NCBI RefSeq assembly: GCF_001530125.1
Contig: NZ_LDUG01000014.1
Span: 1 to 64,000 of the forward strand
Direction of reading: 5' to 3'
DNA length: 64,000 nt
Source of the DNA: Thiobacillus denitrificans
GTDB taxonomy: Bacteria > Pseudomonadota > Gammaproteobacteria > Burkholderiales > Thiobacillaceae
Part shown: positions 15,961 through 25,358 of the stretch, one piece after another
How positions within the stretch are numbered: position 1 is the stretch's first letter
Layout: each line of letters begins with the position of its first letter
The notes under the pieces: generated by a model
What the model saw: the letters and a program-made list of their open reading frames with translations, nothing else
The model's database searches: none
Told to the model about the DNA's origin: nothing
Program-made: the position numbers and the translations under genes

Positions 15961-17952
15961 CTACGGCGCGGACAATGCGACGGTTGGAACGTTTGACCAC
16001 GTCGATTCCCGCAGCCATGCTTCCAGCTTTTCCACCGGCATCGGTCTGCCCATGAAGTAACCCTGTGAGCAATCGCAGCCGAGCATGTCGAGGATATACC
16101 AGGCGTCCTGGGTTTCCACGCCTTCGGCCGTCACCTTGAGTCCCAGGTTGTGGGCGAGGTCGATGGTGGAGCGCACGATCACCGCATCGTTTTCGTTTTC
16201 CGCCATGTCCTTCACAAAGGATTTGTCGATTTTCAGTTCGTCGACCGGCAGGCCCTTGAGATAGGCCAGCGACGAATAGCCGGTACCGAAGTCATCGATG
16301 GCGAGCGTCACCCCCATGCGGTCGAGTTCGGTGAGGATGGCGAGGCCGTCGCTGGGATTGGCCATGACCGCGCTCTCGGTGATTTCGAGGATGAGGTTTT
16401 GCGGGGCGATGCCATGCTCGGCAAGCAGGGCGGAAATGCTGGCGGGCAGTTCCATGTCGTGCAGGTTGCGCGCGGAGAGGTTGACTGCCATGGTCAGGAC
16501 GTGACCCTGCCGCTGCAGGGTCACCAGTTGTGTCAGCGCGGCCCTGAGCACCCAGTGGGTGAGGGGGCCGATCAGCCCCGCATCTTCCGCCAGCGGGATG
16601 AACTGGTCGGGCGCGAGGAAGCCGCGCTGCGGATGGTTCCAGCGCACCAGTGCCTCGACGCCGATCACGCGCTGGTTGTGATGGTCGATTTGCGGCTGGT
16701 AGTAGAGGCACAACTGGTCCGCCTGGATGGCGGCGCGCAACTCGCTCTTGAGCGAGAGATCGTGGCGGTTGGTGTGTACCTGATCCGGGGCATACACTGC
16801 ATAGCCCTTGCCTGCGCGTTTCGCCACATACATCGCGATGTCGGCGCAACGAAGCAGCTCGCTGGCGTCGCGGCACTGGGAGGGGTAGAGCGACACCCCC
16901 AGGCTTGCGCCGAGGTCGATGCTCTGGTTTTGCCAGTGGAAGGGCTTGTCCAGGGCGGCGAGCAGCTTGTTCGCGATGGCCGGGATGCCTTCGCGATCCA
17001 GGTCATGCACCAGCACGACATACTCGTCGCCGCCCAGCCGCGCCACCGTGTCTTCGGCGCGGACCGCCTCCTTGAAGCGGCGCCCGACTTCCCGCAGCAG
17101 CTTGTCGCCCACCTCGTGGCCGAGGGTGTCGTTGACTTCCTTGAAGCGGTCCAGGTCCATCAGCACCACCCCGAACGAGGTGTAGGCGCGCTTGGACCGT
17201 TCGATCTCGTGCTCGAGCCGGTCATGCAGCAGCGAGCGGTTGGCCAAACCGGTCAGCGGGTCATACATCGCCTGGGCGGCGAGTTGTCTGGCCTGATGGG
17301 TTGCGCGCCGGCTGACGAAACCGGCAATCAATATTCCGATCAGCAGCGCCGCTGTGCCCAGCCCCAGCATCAGGTTGCGCACGCGGCCATACGAGGTTTC
17401 TGCATTGTGCACCGCAGTGGCAGTCTGCTGGCGCTGCAGGTCGAGCAGGGCACTGACTTGTTCGGCAATGGCGCGCTGCCTGGGCATGGCCACGCTGCGT
17501 ATCTGGTCGAAGATTGCCGTCTGGTCGTCGATGAAGGTGGACATATCCACGACCGCCTGCACCTCGGGTTGCGCCTCGCGGGTCAGTTCGAGGATGCGGG
17601 ACAGAATCTCGTTTTCTTCCGGGCTGAGCGGCATGTGCTCGAGGCGATCCCGTGCCCGGATATAAACAGTGCCCTGAGCGTTGAAGCGCTGAATCTCGGC
17701 ATCCTTGTCGAACGGGTCAGCAAGAATGGGCAGGGTGTGCATGGAGAGCGCGCGCTCGCGCAGCGCGCTGTGCATCTCCGTGGCAAGTTCGGTCTTGACG
17801 TTGTTGATCTGGGCGATGTCCTTCAGACGCTGGTTGGCTTCGGTCACATAACGCAAGCCGATCGCACTGAGCACGACCATCAGGGCGAGCACGACGACAA
17901 AGCCAATCCCGATCCGGGCACCCATCCCAAGGTGTTGCGTGCCCTGCTTCAT
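15961..17952 (-). CDS. Membrane-bound GGDEF-EAL protein, paralogue of 2101-4122
   Basis: Predicted c-di-GMP enzyme of 663 residues: membrane helices at about 12-32 and 192-212, a helical periplasmic domain between them, GGDEF-type domain (about 225-385) and EAL domain (about 405-650). The cyclase signature is LGGDEY rather than GGDEF, with an RAED inhibitory-type motif upstream. A final Tyr is seen in some active cyclases, so activity is uncertain. EAL has EALVRW, EITES, DDFGTGYSSL and KIDKSFV, all intact. The sensor has RERALSM and DPFDKDA at the same place as the other copy, indicating a shared ligand-binding fold. Confidence 0.93.
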   Translation of the reverse strand: MKQGTQHLGMGARIGIGFVVVLALMVVLSAIGLRYVTEANQRLKDIAQINNVKTELATEMHSALRERALSMHTLPILADPFDKDAEIQRFNAQGTVYIRARDRLEHMPLSPEENEILSRILELTREAQPEVQAVVDMSTFIDDQTAIFDQIRSVAMPRQRAIAEQVSALLDLQRQQTATAVHNAETSYGRVRNLMLGLGTAALLIGILIAGFVSRRATHQARQLAAQAMYDPLTGLANRSLLHDRLEHEIERSKRAYTSFGVVLMDLDRFKEVNDTLGHEVGDKLLREVGRRFKEAVRAEDTVARLGGDEYVVLVHDLDREGIPAIANKLLAALDKPFHWQNQSIDLGASLGVSLYPSQCRDASELLRCADIAMYVAKRAGKGYAVYAPDQVHTNRHDLSLKSELRAAIQADQLCLYYQPQIDHHNQRVIGVEALVRWNHPQRGFLAPDQFIPLAEDAGLIGPLTHWVLRAALTQLVTLQRQGHVLTMAVNLSARNLHDMELPASISALLAEHGIAPQNLILEITESAVMANPSDGLAILTELDRMGVTLAIDDFGTGYSSLAYLKGLPVDELKIDKSFVKDMAENENDAVIVRSTIDLAHNLGLKVTAEGVETQDAWYILDMLGCDCSQGYFMGRPMPVEKLEAWLRESTWSNVPTVALSAP

Positions 17953-18190
17953 CGCTTCAGTCGGTAATCCATGTTTATTTTGGAATGCAAAGTCTATAGA
18001 CCTTATTTATCGGCTTGGGCTTGGCGTACTTTAATCAAGCGGGCGATCAGCAGGAACGGGCTGGACGAGATGGCGTGGGGTTGATCGCAATAACACGCAT
18101 GCCTCCCCCCAGCGTTGATGAACCTGCATTGATCAAACATGCAACAGCTGCCATCCATCTCGTGAAGGCGGCGGCCCAACAACGAGATGG

Positions 18191-18329
18191 CTAGGGAGAC
18201 GCTGATTAATCCGTCTTTGCGAGGAGCGAAGCGACGCGGCAATCCAGAAATGCCTGCTTAATCAATGCGCTGGATTGCCGCGCTTCGCTCGCAATGACGG
18301 CTATATCGAATTAATCAGTGTTTCCCTAG
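18191..18329. mobile_element. CTAG-bounded miniature inverted-repeat element, copy 1 (139 bp)
   Basis: Begins CTAGGGAGACGCTGATTAAT and ends ATTAATCAGTGTTTCCCTAG, a near-perfect terminal inverted repeat. The interior has a second palindrome pair, GACGCGGCAATCCAG and CTGGATTGCCGCGCTTCGC. There is no gene inside. It is almost identical to copy 2 at 34808-34946 and has the same length. The nnrD stop codon (complement of 18326-18328) lies in its right-hand CTAG. It is probably a non-autonomous transposon; the CTAG on both sides looks like a 4-bp target duplication. Confidence 0.85.
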
Positions 18330-19786
18330 CGTTCTGAAGCAGTTTCGCCGTGCAGCCACACGGCGGCTTCGAGCGCATTGCCTGCATCCATCCCCTGACC
18401 CAGCAGTGCGGCCAGCATGCCGGTGAGGCGGTCGCCCGAACCCGCCTGGGCGAGCCAGGGGCCGCCGCTGGTGCTGATGGCATAGCGGCCGTCAGGATGC
18501 GCGATGATGGTTCCGGCGCCCTTGAGTGCGACATGGGCGTGATATTGCGTGCTCAGGCGCTGCGCTGCCTTGATACGGTTTGCCTGGATGCCGGCACTGC
18601 TTGCCCCGAGCAGGCGCGCAGCTTCGCCGGGGTGTGGGGTGAGCAGGGTGGGGTGGGTGCGGCGGGCGGCCTGCTTGGCCAGTCCGACGTCGCCGGCCAA
18701 CAGGTTCAGCGCATCGGCATCCAGCACCAGCGGGCAGGGCGCGGCGAGGGCGGTTTCCAGCAGCGCATGCGCGCGCGGTTGTTGTCCCAGTCCGGGGCCG
18801 ATCGCCAGCACGCTCGGTTGCGCGTCAACCAGATTTTCCGGCACGGCGAACATCAGCCGTGGCTCAAGGTAATCGACCACGACGCGTTCGTCCAGAACAG
18901 CCAGGGTGACGCTGCCTGCGCCCTGCTGCAGCGCGGCGCGCCCGGCGATCAGGCAGGCGCCCACCATGCCGCTGGCGCCACCGACGATGCCGACATGGCC
19001 GAACAGGCCCTTGTGGCTGTTTTGGCGGCGCGCGGGCAGGTGGTGGCGGCTTTCCAGCTGCGTCAGCGCAATGCCCGGCGTGACAGGCAGGGCGGCCGCA
19101 TCGATGCCGAGCGTGTCGAGGTGCAGTTGCCCGGCGTAATCGGGGCCGTCGGCGGTGAAGAGGCCAGGCTTGAGTCCGAGAAAGGTGAGGGTGTGGTCGG
19201 CGCGCAGGGCGCAGCCGCGGACCCGGCCGTTGTCGCTGTCGAGACCGCTCGGCACATCGAGCGCAAGTTTCGGGCAGTTCAAGCCATTCGCCGCTTCGAT
19301 CCAGCGCGCCTCCTCGCCGCCGATGTCGCGTTGCAGCCCCACGCCGAACAGGCCGTCGATGACGAGGCTGTATCGCTGCGATGGCGGGATATCCGCCAGG
19401 ATTGTGCCGCCGCTTTCACGCCAGGCGGCCCAGGCGCGCGCAGCATCCGGTGGCAGGTGGGCGGGGTCGGCGCGGTTGACGACGACCACGCGGAATCCCT
19501 GTGTCGCGAGCAGTCGCGCGGCGACCAGCGCGTCTCCGCCATTGTTGCCGGGACCGGCCAGGATCAGGACGGACTCGCCCGATTCGCTGGCCAGCGTGCC
19601 GGCCAGTTCGGCGGTAGCCGTGCCCGCCCGTTCCATCAGCGAGGTGGTGGGGTGAGCGGCTGCCCAATGCCGGTCGATTGCCCGACAATCGGCCGCCATG
19701 AACAGCGGCGGGGAGACGAGGGCGCGGGGCGCGATCGGCATGGGCGCGTAAGGATCTGGATGAACGGGGCGTCCGGGGTGTGCCAT
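18326..19786 (-). CDS. nnrD: Bifunctional NAD(P)H-hydrate epimerase / ADP-dependent dehydratase
   Basis: Repairs damaged NAD(P)HX: the N-terminal YjeF_N domain epimerises and the C-terminal ribokinase-like domain dehydrates. The 486-residue protein shows LILAGPGNNGGDALVAARLL, LALDVPSGLDSDNG, then LLTPHPGEAARLLG, LKGAGTII and AGSGDRLTGMLAALLGQG. The usual motif is AGTGDVL or AGSGDVL, so the Arg is unusual. The protein stops nine residues after the conserved VWLHG, about 20-30 residues earlier than most homologues, and its TAG lies in the CTAG end of the miniature element. The start ATG is at 19786; an in-frame ATG at 19741 is an alternative. Confidence 0.9.
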   Translation of the reverse strand: MAHPGRPVHPDPYAPMPIAPRALVSPPLFMAADCRAIDRHWAAAHPTTSLMERAGTATAELAGTLASESGESVLILAGPGNNGGDALVAARLLATQGFRVVVVNRADPAHLPPDAARAWAAWRESGGTILADIPPSQRYSLVIDGLFGVGLQRDIGGEEARWIEAANGLNCPKLALDVPSGLDSDNGRVRGCALRADHTLTFLGLKPGLFTADGPDYAGQLHLDTLGIDAAALPVTPGIALTQLESRHHLPARRQNSHKGLFGHVGIVGGASGMVGACLIAGRAALQQGAGSVTLAVLDERVVVDYLEPRLMFAVPENLVDAQPSVLAIGPGLGQQPRAHALLETALAAPCPLVLDADALNLLAGDVGLAKQAARRTHPTLLTPHPGEAARLLGASSAGIQANRIKAAQRLSTQYHAHVALKGAGTIIAHPDGRYAISTSGGPWLAQAGSGDRLTGMLAALLGQGMDAGNALEAAVWLHGETASER

Positions 19787-19863
19787 GCGATGGGGTATCC
19801 GGTTAGGACGGGCGTTTGGGCTGACATCTTAATCCCAAGGCCGGTGCTGTGCGATTGACCGTG

Positions 19864-20063
19864 CCTGGCAGCCTGTCGGACTTGAAGTAAATCGGCTGCA
19901 AATCCGCCTGGCCGGTTCATATTTCGCCGCTTTCTTGGGCAATAGAACGACTATTGCCCGGCGAAATCGTCAAAATTATGTCCCATCGGGACGGTATCCC
20001 TTGGGGCTGCCCTCGCCCAGCCGAATTTTCGCTTCGATTCTTCAAGTCCGACAGGCTGCCAGG
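19864..20063. repeat. 200-bp element with 24-bp perfect terminal inverted repeats
   Basis: The first 24 bases, starting CCTGGCAGCCTGTCGG, recur exactly as the reverse complement at 20040-20063. Inside is a strong hairpin: GGGCAATAG (19937-19945), a 5-base loop and CTATTGCCC, flanked by ATTTCGCC and GGCGAAAT. A 30-base stretch at 19976-20005 is nearly the same as a stretch inside ccoQ (38734-38763). There is no reading frame of note. It is probably a miniature mobile or REP-like element between nnrD and the PhnD-like gene. Confidence 0.8.
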
Positions 20064-20174
20064 GGGGTGGGCACCGGTAGAAAATAACCAGCATCAACGG
20101 GTATTCAGCATAACAGCCTGATTGCCGTTAATGGTCGGCCGGATATCCGGCGACCAATGAATTAGGAGCTTGAA

Positions 20175-20972
20175 ATGCGTAGACGTAGCTTTCTGGCGGG
20201 GCTGACCATTCTTTCCGCGCTACCGCTGGTGGCGCATGCCGCCGGGCGCGACCTGCGGATCGGGATTTACCCGGGCACCGGCAAAGCTGACATTTTGATG
20301 GGGGATTTTCGCGCGTATGCGATGCCTTTCGCGCAGGCGCTGGCTTCCGCCCTGGGTGCAACCCCCAAGCTCACCCTGTTCCGCAGCATCAGGAGCGTGA
20401 TGGGTTCTCTGAAAAGCGGCCGTCTGGATCTCTATTTTGTTCCGCCGTCGGTGGCGGTTGCTGTGCTGGACCATGATTTTTCGCCTATCGCCCGCGTGCG
20501 CGATCAGGCCACGGGCGTGCTGGTTCGCCGCAAGGGCGTGGCCGTGAAAACCGTTGCCCTGACCGAGAAGGAATCCTGGCTGGATGTGATGGCCCGCTAC
20601 ACGCTCAAGCAAAACAAGCACGACTCAATGAAACTGCTCAATTTCAAGACGCAGGACGAAGTCGCCCTGGCCATGCAGCGTGATTATGCCCAGGCCGGCA
20701 GTCTGCGCAGCAAGCTCGCCAATGAGCTGGTTGCAAAGGACGAATTCGAGATATGGCATCCCCTGCCGACCACGCCGGATTTCACACTGATGGCGAGCAA
20801 CCGCCTGAGCGCAGCCGAGCAGGGTAAACTGGGGGCGGCGGCCGTCGCGCTGACGCCTGCCGCCACTGAGTCGCTGCAGCAGACCATCCACAGCAAGGTC
20901 ACTGGCTTTGTGATCGACAAGGAAACGGATTACAAGATGATCAAGCAGGCGATCAGCGAAGCCGGGTACTGA
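20175..20972 (+). CDS. PhnD-like periplasmic substrate-binding protein (orphan)
   Basis: A 265-residue periplasmic protein with an N-terminal signal that contains RRRSFLAGL and ends near AHAAG; the twin-Arg and FL pattern suggests Tat export. The body looks like the PhnD/SsuA-type binding fold for phosphate, phosphite or phosphonate analogues (RIGIYPGTGKADI, FRSIRSVMGSLKSGRLDLYF, PTTPDFTLMASNRLS). No permease or ATPase gene is adjacent, so it may serve a sensor or a distant transporter. AGGAG lies 8 bases upstream of the ATG. Ligand unknown. Confidence 0.7.
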   Translation: MRRRSFLAGLTILSALPLVAHAAGRDLRIGIYPGTGKADILMGDFRAYAMPFAQALASALGATPKLTLFRSIRSVMGSLKSGRLDLYFVPPSVAVAVLDHDFSPIARVRDQATGVLVRRKGVAVKTVALTEKESWLDVMARYTLKQNKHDSMKLLNFKTQDEVALAMQRDYAQAGSLRSKLANELVAKDEFEIWHPLPTTPDFTLMASNRLSAAEQGKLGAAAVALTPAATESLQQTIHSKVTGFVIDKETDYKMIKQAISEAGY

Positions 20973-21058
20973 TTCCACGCCTGCAATCCGGACAGGCGGC
21001 TTGCAGGGCGGTCCAGGTGACCTAAACTGGGATTGTTCGCTGGTGAGAGGAGATACGA

Positions 21059-21301
21059 ATGGATACCCAGCATCGCAACCCGGCGGGAGCGCCGGTGGCG
21101 CAATGCGCCGACGAAGACAGCTGCACCGTGGTCAGTTGTGAGGTCTGTCTGAAGGAAGTCCCGGCCGATGCGGTCAAAGTGACGGACGTGCAGGACTACG
21201 TCCATCATTTCTGTGGTCTTGATTGCCTTGAAGCCTGGCAAAAGCAGGCCGGCATTCGCCAACAAGCCGGTCCGGAGAAGCGCCCCGATCAGCTAAAATA
21301 G
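21059..21301 (+). CDS. Small Cys-rich protein, DUF3330-like
   Basis: 80-residue protein with SCEVCLKEVPADAVKV followed by DYVHHFCGLDCLEAW. Two CxxC/CxxxC pairs about 25 residues apart suggest a zinc or other metal site. The pattern recalls DUF3330 proteins, sometimes found near metal-resistance or mobile genes; function is unknown. It follows GAGAGGAG at a good distance from the ATG and lies 27 bp upstream of purL, so the two could share a transcript. Confidence 0.75.
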   Translation: MDTQHRNPAGAPVAQCADEDSCTVVSCEVCLKEVPADAVKVTDVQDYVHHFCGLDCLEAWQKQAGIRQQAGPEKRPDQLK

Positions 21302-21328
21302 CGTCTTTGCCCGTTCGCAAAGACGCAC

Positions 21329-24300
21329 ATGTCTGCCATCGTCTCCCTTCCCGGCGCCGCCGCGCTGTCCCCGTTCCGTCTCGACAAAATCCGCCGCGAG
21401 GCCGCGCAGCAGGGTCTGAACCTGGGTACGCTGGCTGCACGTCACTGGCACTTTCTGGAAGTGGATGGCGCGCTCGACGCCGCACAAATGCAGCTGGTCG
21501 AACAGGCGCTCGATTACGGCACGCCGACCGATGCGCCGACTGCAAATGACCCGCTGATTCTGGTCACGCCGCGTCCCGGTACGATTTCGCCGTGGTCGTC
21601 GAAGGCCACCGACATCCTGAAAAACTGTGGCCTCGCCGGCTTCATGCGGATCGAGCGCGGGGTGGCCTTCCATGTGCTGGATGCAGCCGGCCAGGCGCTG
21701 TCGGCCGAGGCGACGGCACGTTTGCTGCCGCGCTTGTACGACCGCATGACCGAAGCGGTGATGACACTGGCCGACGTGGAACAATTGTTCCGCCACGTGC
21801 TGCCGCGCGAACTGGCCCGCATCGACGTGCTGGGCGGCGGTCGCCCGGCGCTGGAAGCCGCCAACCGCAAGCTCGGCCTGGCGCTGTCGGACGACGAGCT
21901 CGATTACCTGGTGGAGAACTTCGTCCGCATCGGGCGCAACCCCACCGACGTCGAACTGATGATGTTTGCGCAGGCTAACTCCGAGCATTGCCGCCACAAA
22001 ATCTTCAACGCCTCGTGGGTGATCGACGGCGCGGCGCAGGCAAAGACGCTGTTCGGCATGATCCGCGACACCCACGCCGCGCACCCGGAAGGCACGGTGG
22101 TGGCATATTCCGACAACTCCTCCGTCATCGAAGGTGCGCAGATCGACCGCTTCTATCCGCGCGCCGACGGCAGCTACGCCTACAGCAACGAGCTGACCCA
22201 CGTACTGATGAAGGTGGAAACGCACAATCACCCGACGGCGATTTCGCCTTTCGCCGGCGCGGCTACCGGCAGTGGCGGCGAAATCCGTGACGAGGGCGCG
22301 ACCGGTACCGGGTCGAAACCCAAGGCCGGCCTGTGCGGGTTTTCGGTGTCCAACCTCAACATCCCCGGCTTTGAACAAGCGTGGGAAGCCGGCTTTTACG
22401 GCAAGCCCGAGCGCATCGTCACCCCGCTCGCGATCATGCTCGAAGGCCCGATCGGCGCGGCGGCGTTCAACAACGAATTCGGCCGCCCCAACCTGGCGGG
22501 CTATTTCCGCACGTTTGAAGAGACGGTCGCGGGGCAGCGGCGTGGCTATCACAAGCCGATCATGCTGGCGGGCGGCGTCGGCAGCATCCGTGCCGACCAT
22601 GTGGACAAGAAAATGCTGCCGGTCGGCACCCTGCTGATCCAGCTGGGCGGCCCCGGCATGCTGATCGGCCTCGGCGGCGGCGCCGCCTCGTCGATGGATA
22701 CCGGCGCCAACGCCGCCGATCTCGACTTCGATTCGGTGCAGCGCGGCAACCCGGAAATGGAACGGCGCGCGCAGGAGGCTATCGACCGCTGCTGGCAGCT
22801 GGGCGACAAAAATCCGATCCTGTCGATCCACGACGTCGGCGCCGGCGGCCTGTCGAACGCGCTGCCCGAGCTGGTGCATGGCGGTGGCCGCGGCGGTCGC
22901 TTCGAGCTGCGCGCCGCGCCGTCGGAAGAATCCGGCATGTCGCCGCGCGAAATCTGGTGCAACGAGGCGCAGGAGCGCTACGTGCTGGCGATTCCGCCCG
23001 ATCGCCTCGACGAATTCCGCGCGATCTGCGAGCGCGAGCGCTGCCCATTTTCTGTGCTGGGCGAGGCCACCGAGGACAACCATCTGCGGGTGACCGACAG
23101 CTATTTCGACAACGCGCCGGTGGACGTGAGCCTGGATGTGATCCTCGGCAAGCCGCCCAAAATGACGCGCGACGTCGCCCATCAGCCGGCCATGCCCGCG
23201 CCGCTGGCACTCGATGGCATCGATCTGCGTGACGCGGTCTATCGCGTGCTGGCGATGCCGGGGGTGGCGTCGAAGATGTTCCTGATTTCCATCGGCGACC
23301 GCTCGGTCGGCGGGTTGACCGCGCGCGACCAGTGCGTCGGGCCGTGGCAGATTCCGGTGGCCGATTGCGCGATCACGCTGGCGGGTTATGGTTATCAGAC
23401 CACGCAGGGCGAGGTGTTTTCCATCGGCGAGAAGGCGCCGCTGGCCTTGATCGACGCCCCCGCGTCGGGGCGCATGGCGATCGTCGAGGCGATCACCAAC
23501 CTGGCCGCCGCGCGCGTGGAAGGCCTCACCGAGGTGAAGCTGTCGGCCAACTGGATGGCGCCCGCCGGCCACCCGGGCGAGGATGCGGCGCTGTTCGACA
23601 CGGTGGCGGCGGTCTCGAACTATTGCCAGGCGCTGGGTATTTCCATCCCGGTCGGCAAAGATTCGATGAGCATGAAGACCGTGTGGCAGGCCGACGGCGA
23701 GAAGAAGGCGGTGACCTCGCCGATCTCGCTGGTGATTTCGGCGTTCGCCAACACGCTCGACGCGACGCGGCACCTGACGCCGCAGCTGCGCACCGACGCC
23801 GGCGAGTCCGATCTCGTCCTGATCGACCTGGGGCTGGGCAGGAGCCGCCTTGGCGCGTCGAGCTTTGCCCAAGCCTACAAACAGGTGGGCGATCGCTGTC
23901 CGGACGCGCCGGCGCCCGCGGCGCTCGCTGCGTTCTTCGACACCGTGCAGGCGCTCAACGCCGCCGGCAGGCTCTTGGCCTATCACGACCGTTCCGACGG
24001 CGGCCTGTTCGCCGCGCTGGCCGAAATGGCCTTTGCCGGCCATTGTGGAGTGGACCTGGACGTCGACGAACTGTGCCTCGACCAGATTCGCCACGAGGTC
24101 GAGGATATGGATATGCCGGAACCGGAGGCGCTGTGCGCGGGCGATGTCTCGCAGCGCATCTTCAACGTGCTGTTCAGCGAGGAGGCCGGCGCGGTGCTGC
24201 AAGTGCGGCGCGGTGACACGCAGGCGGTGATGCAGGCCTTCCTCGACGCCGGTCTGCGCGGCGAATTCCATGTGATCGGCCAGCCCAATGCGGCTGACCG

Positions 24301-25288
24301 CCTGCGCGTGTTGCGCGGTGGCCAAGTGGTTTTCGACGAGGCGCGCGCCGAACTGCAAAGCGCCTGGGCGCGCACCAGTTATGAAATGGCGAAGCTGCGC
24401 GACAACCCGGTCTGCGCCGAGCAGGAATTTGCCCGCCACGCCGATGCCGGCGATCCCGGCCTGCGCTATGCGCCGGGCTTCGACCTCGACGCCGACATCG
24501 CCGCGCCCTTTATTGTGACCGGCAAGCGCCCGCGCGTCGCGGTGCTGCGCGAGCAGGGCGTCAACGGCCAGGTCGAGATGGCCGCCGCGTTCGACGCCGC
24601 CGGCTTTGCCGCGGTAGACGTCCACATGAGCGACATCCTGTCCGGCCGGGCCAGCCTGGCCGACTTCACCGGGCTCGCCGCGTGCGGCGGCTTCAGCTAC
24701 GGGGATGTTTTGGGCGCGGGCGGCGGCTGGGCCAAGTCGATCCTGTTCAACCCACGCGCGCGCGACCAGTTCGCGGCCTTCTTCGAGCGCGCCGACACCT
24801 TTGCGCTGGGCGTGTGCAACGGCTGCCAGATGATGAGCCAGCTGCACGACCTGATCCCGGGCGCGGCGGCCTGGCCGCGTTTCGAGCGCAACCTGTCGGA
24901 GCAGTTCGAGGCGCGTTTTGCGCTGGTCGAGGTGCTGGCTTCGCCGTCGCTTTTCTTCGCCGACATGGCGGGATCGGTGATGCCGATCGCGGTGTCGCAC
25001 GGCGAGGGCCGGGTCGTTTTCCGCGAGCCTGCGCACGTCGCGCAGGCGCAGGCCACGTTGCGTTACGTCGATCATCGGGGCGCGCCGACCGAGACCTATC
25101 CGGCCAACCCCAACGGCTCGGCGGATGGATTAACCGGCTTCACCACCGCGGATGGCCGTTTCAGCATCCTGATGCCGCACCCGGAGCGCGTGTTCCGTGC
25201 CGCGCAGCTGTCGTGGAAGCCAGACGGCATGAGCGGTGCCGCCCCCTGGCTGCGGATGTTCCGCAACGCGCGGCGCGCGGTTGGGTGA
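21329..25288 (+). CDS. purL: Phosphoribosylformylglycinamidine synthase
   Basis: Fourth step of purine synthesis: converts FGAR, glutamine and ATP to FGAM. The 1319-residue single-chain form has an N-terminal PurS-like domain, a linker, tandem AIRS-type synthetase domains (about residues 220-970, including [19 protein letters not shown] and [11 protein letters not shown]-type segments), and a C-terminal glutaminase domain with Cys in [12 protein letters not shown] and the later HGEGR and PHPERVF. Length matches the proteobacterial enzyme. A very long antisense frame here is a composition artefact. Confidence 0.98.
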   Translation: MSAIVSLPGAAALSPFRLDKIRREAAQQGLNLGTLAARHWHFLEVDGALDAAQMQLVEQALDYGTPTDAPTANDPLILVTPRPGTISPWSSKATDILKNCGLAGFMRIERGVAFHVLDAAGQALSAEATARLLPRLYDRMTEAVMTLADVEQLFRHVLPRELARIDVLGGGRPALEAANRKLGLALSDDELDYLVENFVRIGRNPTDVELMMFAQANSEHCRHKIFNASWVIDGAAQAKTLFGMIRDTHAAHPEGTVVAYSDNSSVIEGAQIDRFYPRADGSYAYSNELTHVLMKVETHNHPTAISPFAGAATGSGGEIRDEGATGTGSKPKAGLCGFSVSNLNIPGFEQAWEAGFYGKPERIVTPLAIMLEGPIGAAAFNNEFGRPNLAGYFRTFEETVAGQRRGYHKPIMLAGGVGSIRADHVDKKMLPVGTLLIQLGGPGMLIGLGGGAASSMDTGANAADLDFDSVQRGNPEMERRAQEAIDRCWQLGDKNPILSIHDVGAGGLSNALPELVHGGGRGGRFELRAAPSEESGMSPREIWCNEAQERYVLAIPPDRLDEFRAICERERCPFSVLGEATEDNHLRVTDSYFDNAPVDVSLDVILGKPPKMTRDVAHQPAMPAPLALDGIDLRDAVYRVLAMPGVASKMFLISIGDRSVGGLTARDQCVGPWQIPVADCAITLAGYGYQTTQGEVFSIGEKAPLALIDAPASGRMAIVEAITNLAAARVEGLTEVKLSANWMAPAGHPGEDAALFDTVAAVSNYCQALGISIPVGKDSMSMKTVWQADGEKKAVTSPISLVISAFANTLDATRHLTPQLRTDAGESDLVLIDLGLGRSRLGASSFAQAYKQVGDRCPDAPAPAALAAFFDTVQALNAAGRLLAYHDRSDGGLFAALAEMAFAGHCGVDLDVDELCLDQIRHEVEDMDMPEPEALCAGDVSQRIFNVLFSEEAGAVLQVRRGDTQAVMQAFLDAGLRGEFHVIGQPNAADRLRVLRGGQVVFDEARAELQSAWARTSYEMAKLRDNPVCAEQEFARHADAGDPGLRYAPGFDLDADIAAPFIVTGKRPRVAVLREQGVNGQVEMAAAFDAAGFAAVDVHMSDILSGRASLADFTGLAACGGFSYGDVLGAGGGWAKSILFNPRARDQFAAFFERADTFALGVCNGCQMMSQLHDLIPGAAAWPRFERNLSEQFEARFALVEVLASPSLFFADMAGSVMPIAVSHGEGRVVFREPAHVAQAQATLRYVDHRGAPTETYPANPNGSADGLTGFTTADGRFSILMPHPERVFRAAQLSWKPDGMSGAAPWLRMFRNARRAVG

Positions 25289-25358
25289 TGCGCGCCGTCT
25301 ATGCGAAAATAGCGGGCTTTGCCGCATTGAAACCCGCTGTGCCGGGCTCTCTCTTGCC

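Noticed and set aside
18003-18242. Possible 79-residue protein starting MPRRFAPRKDG
   Set aside because: Its first residues come from the miniature element; the same start recurs at 34859 for the same reason. No ribosome binding site or conservation pattern.
21293-25075. 1260-codon open frame antisense to purL
   Set aside because: The purL frame has all catalytic motifs; the antisense frame is a product of GC-rich third positions, rich in Arg, His and Gln runs, with no recognisable domain.
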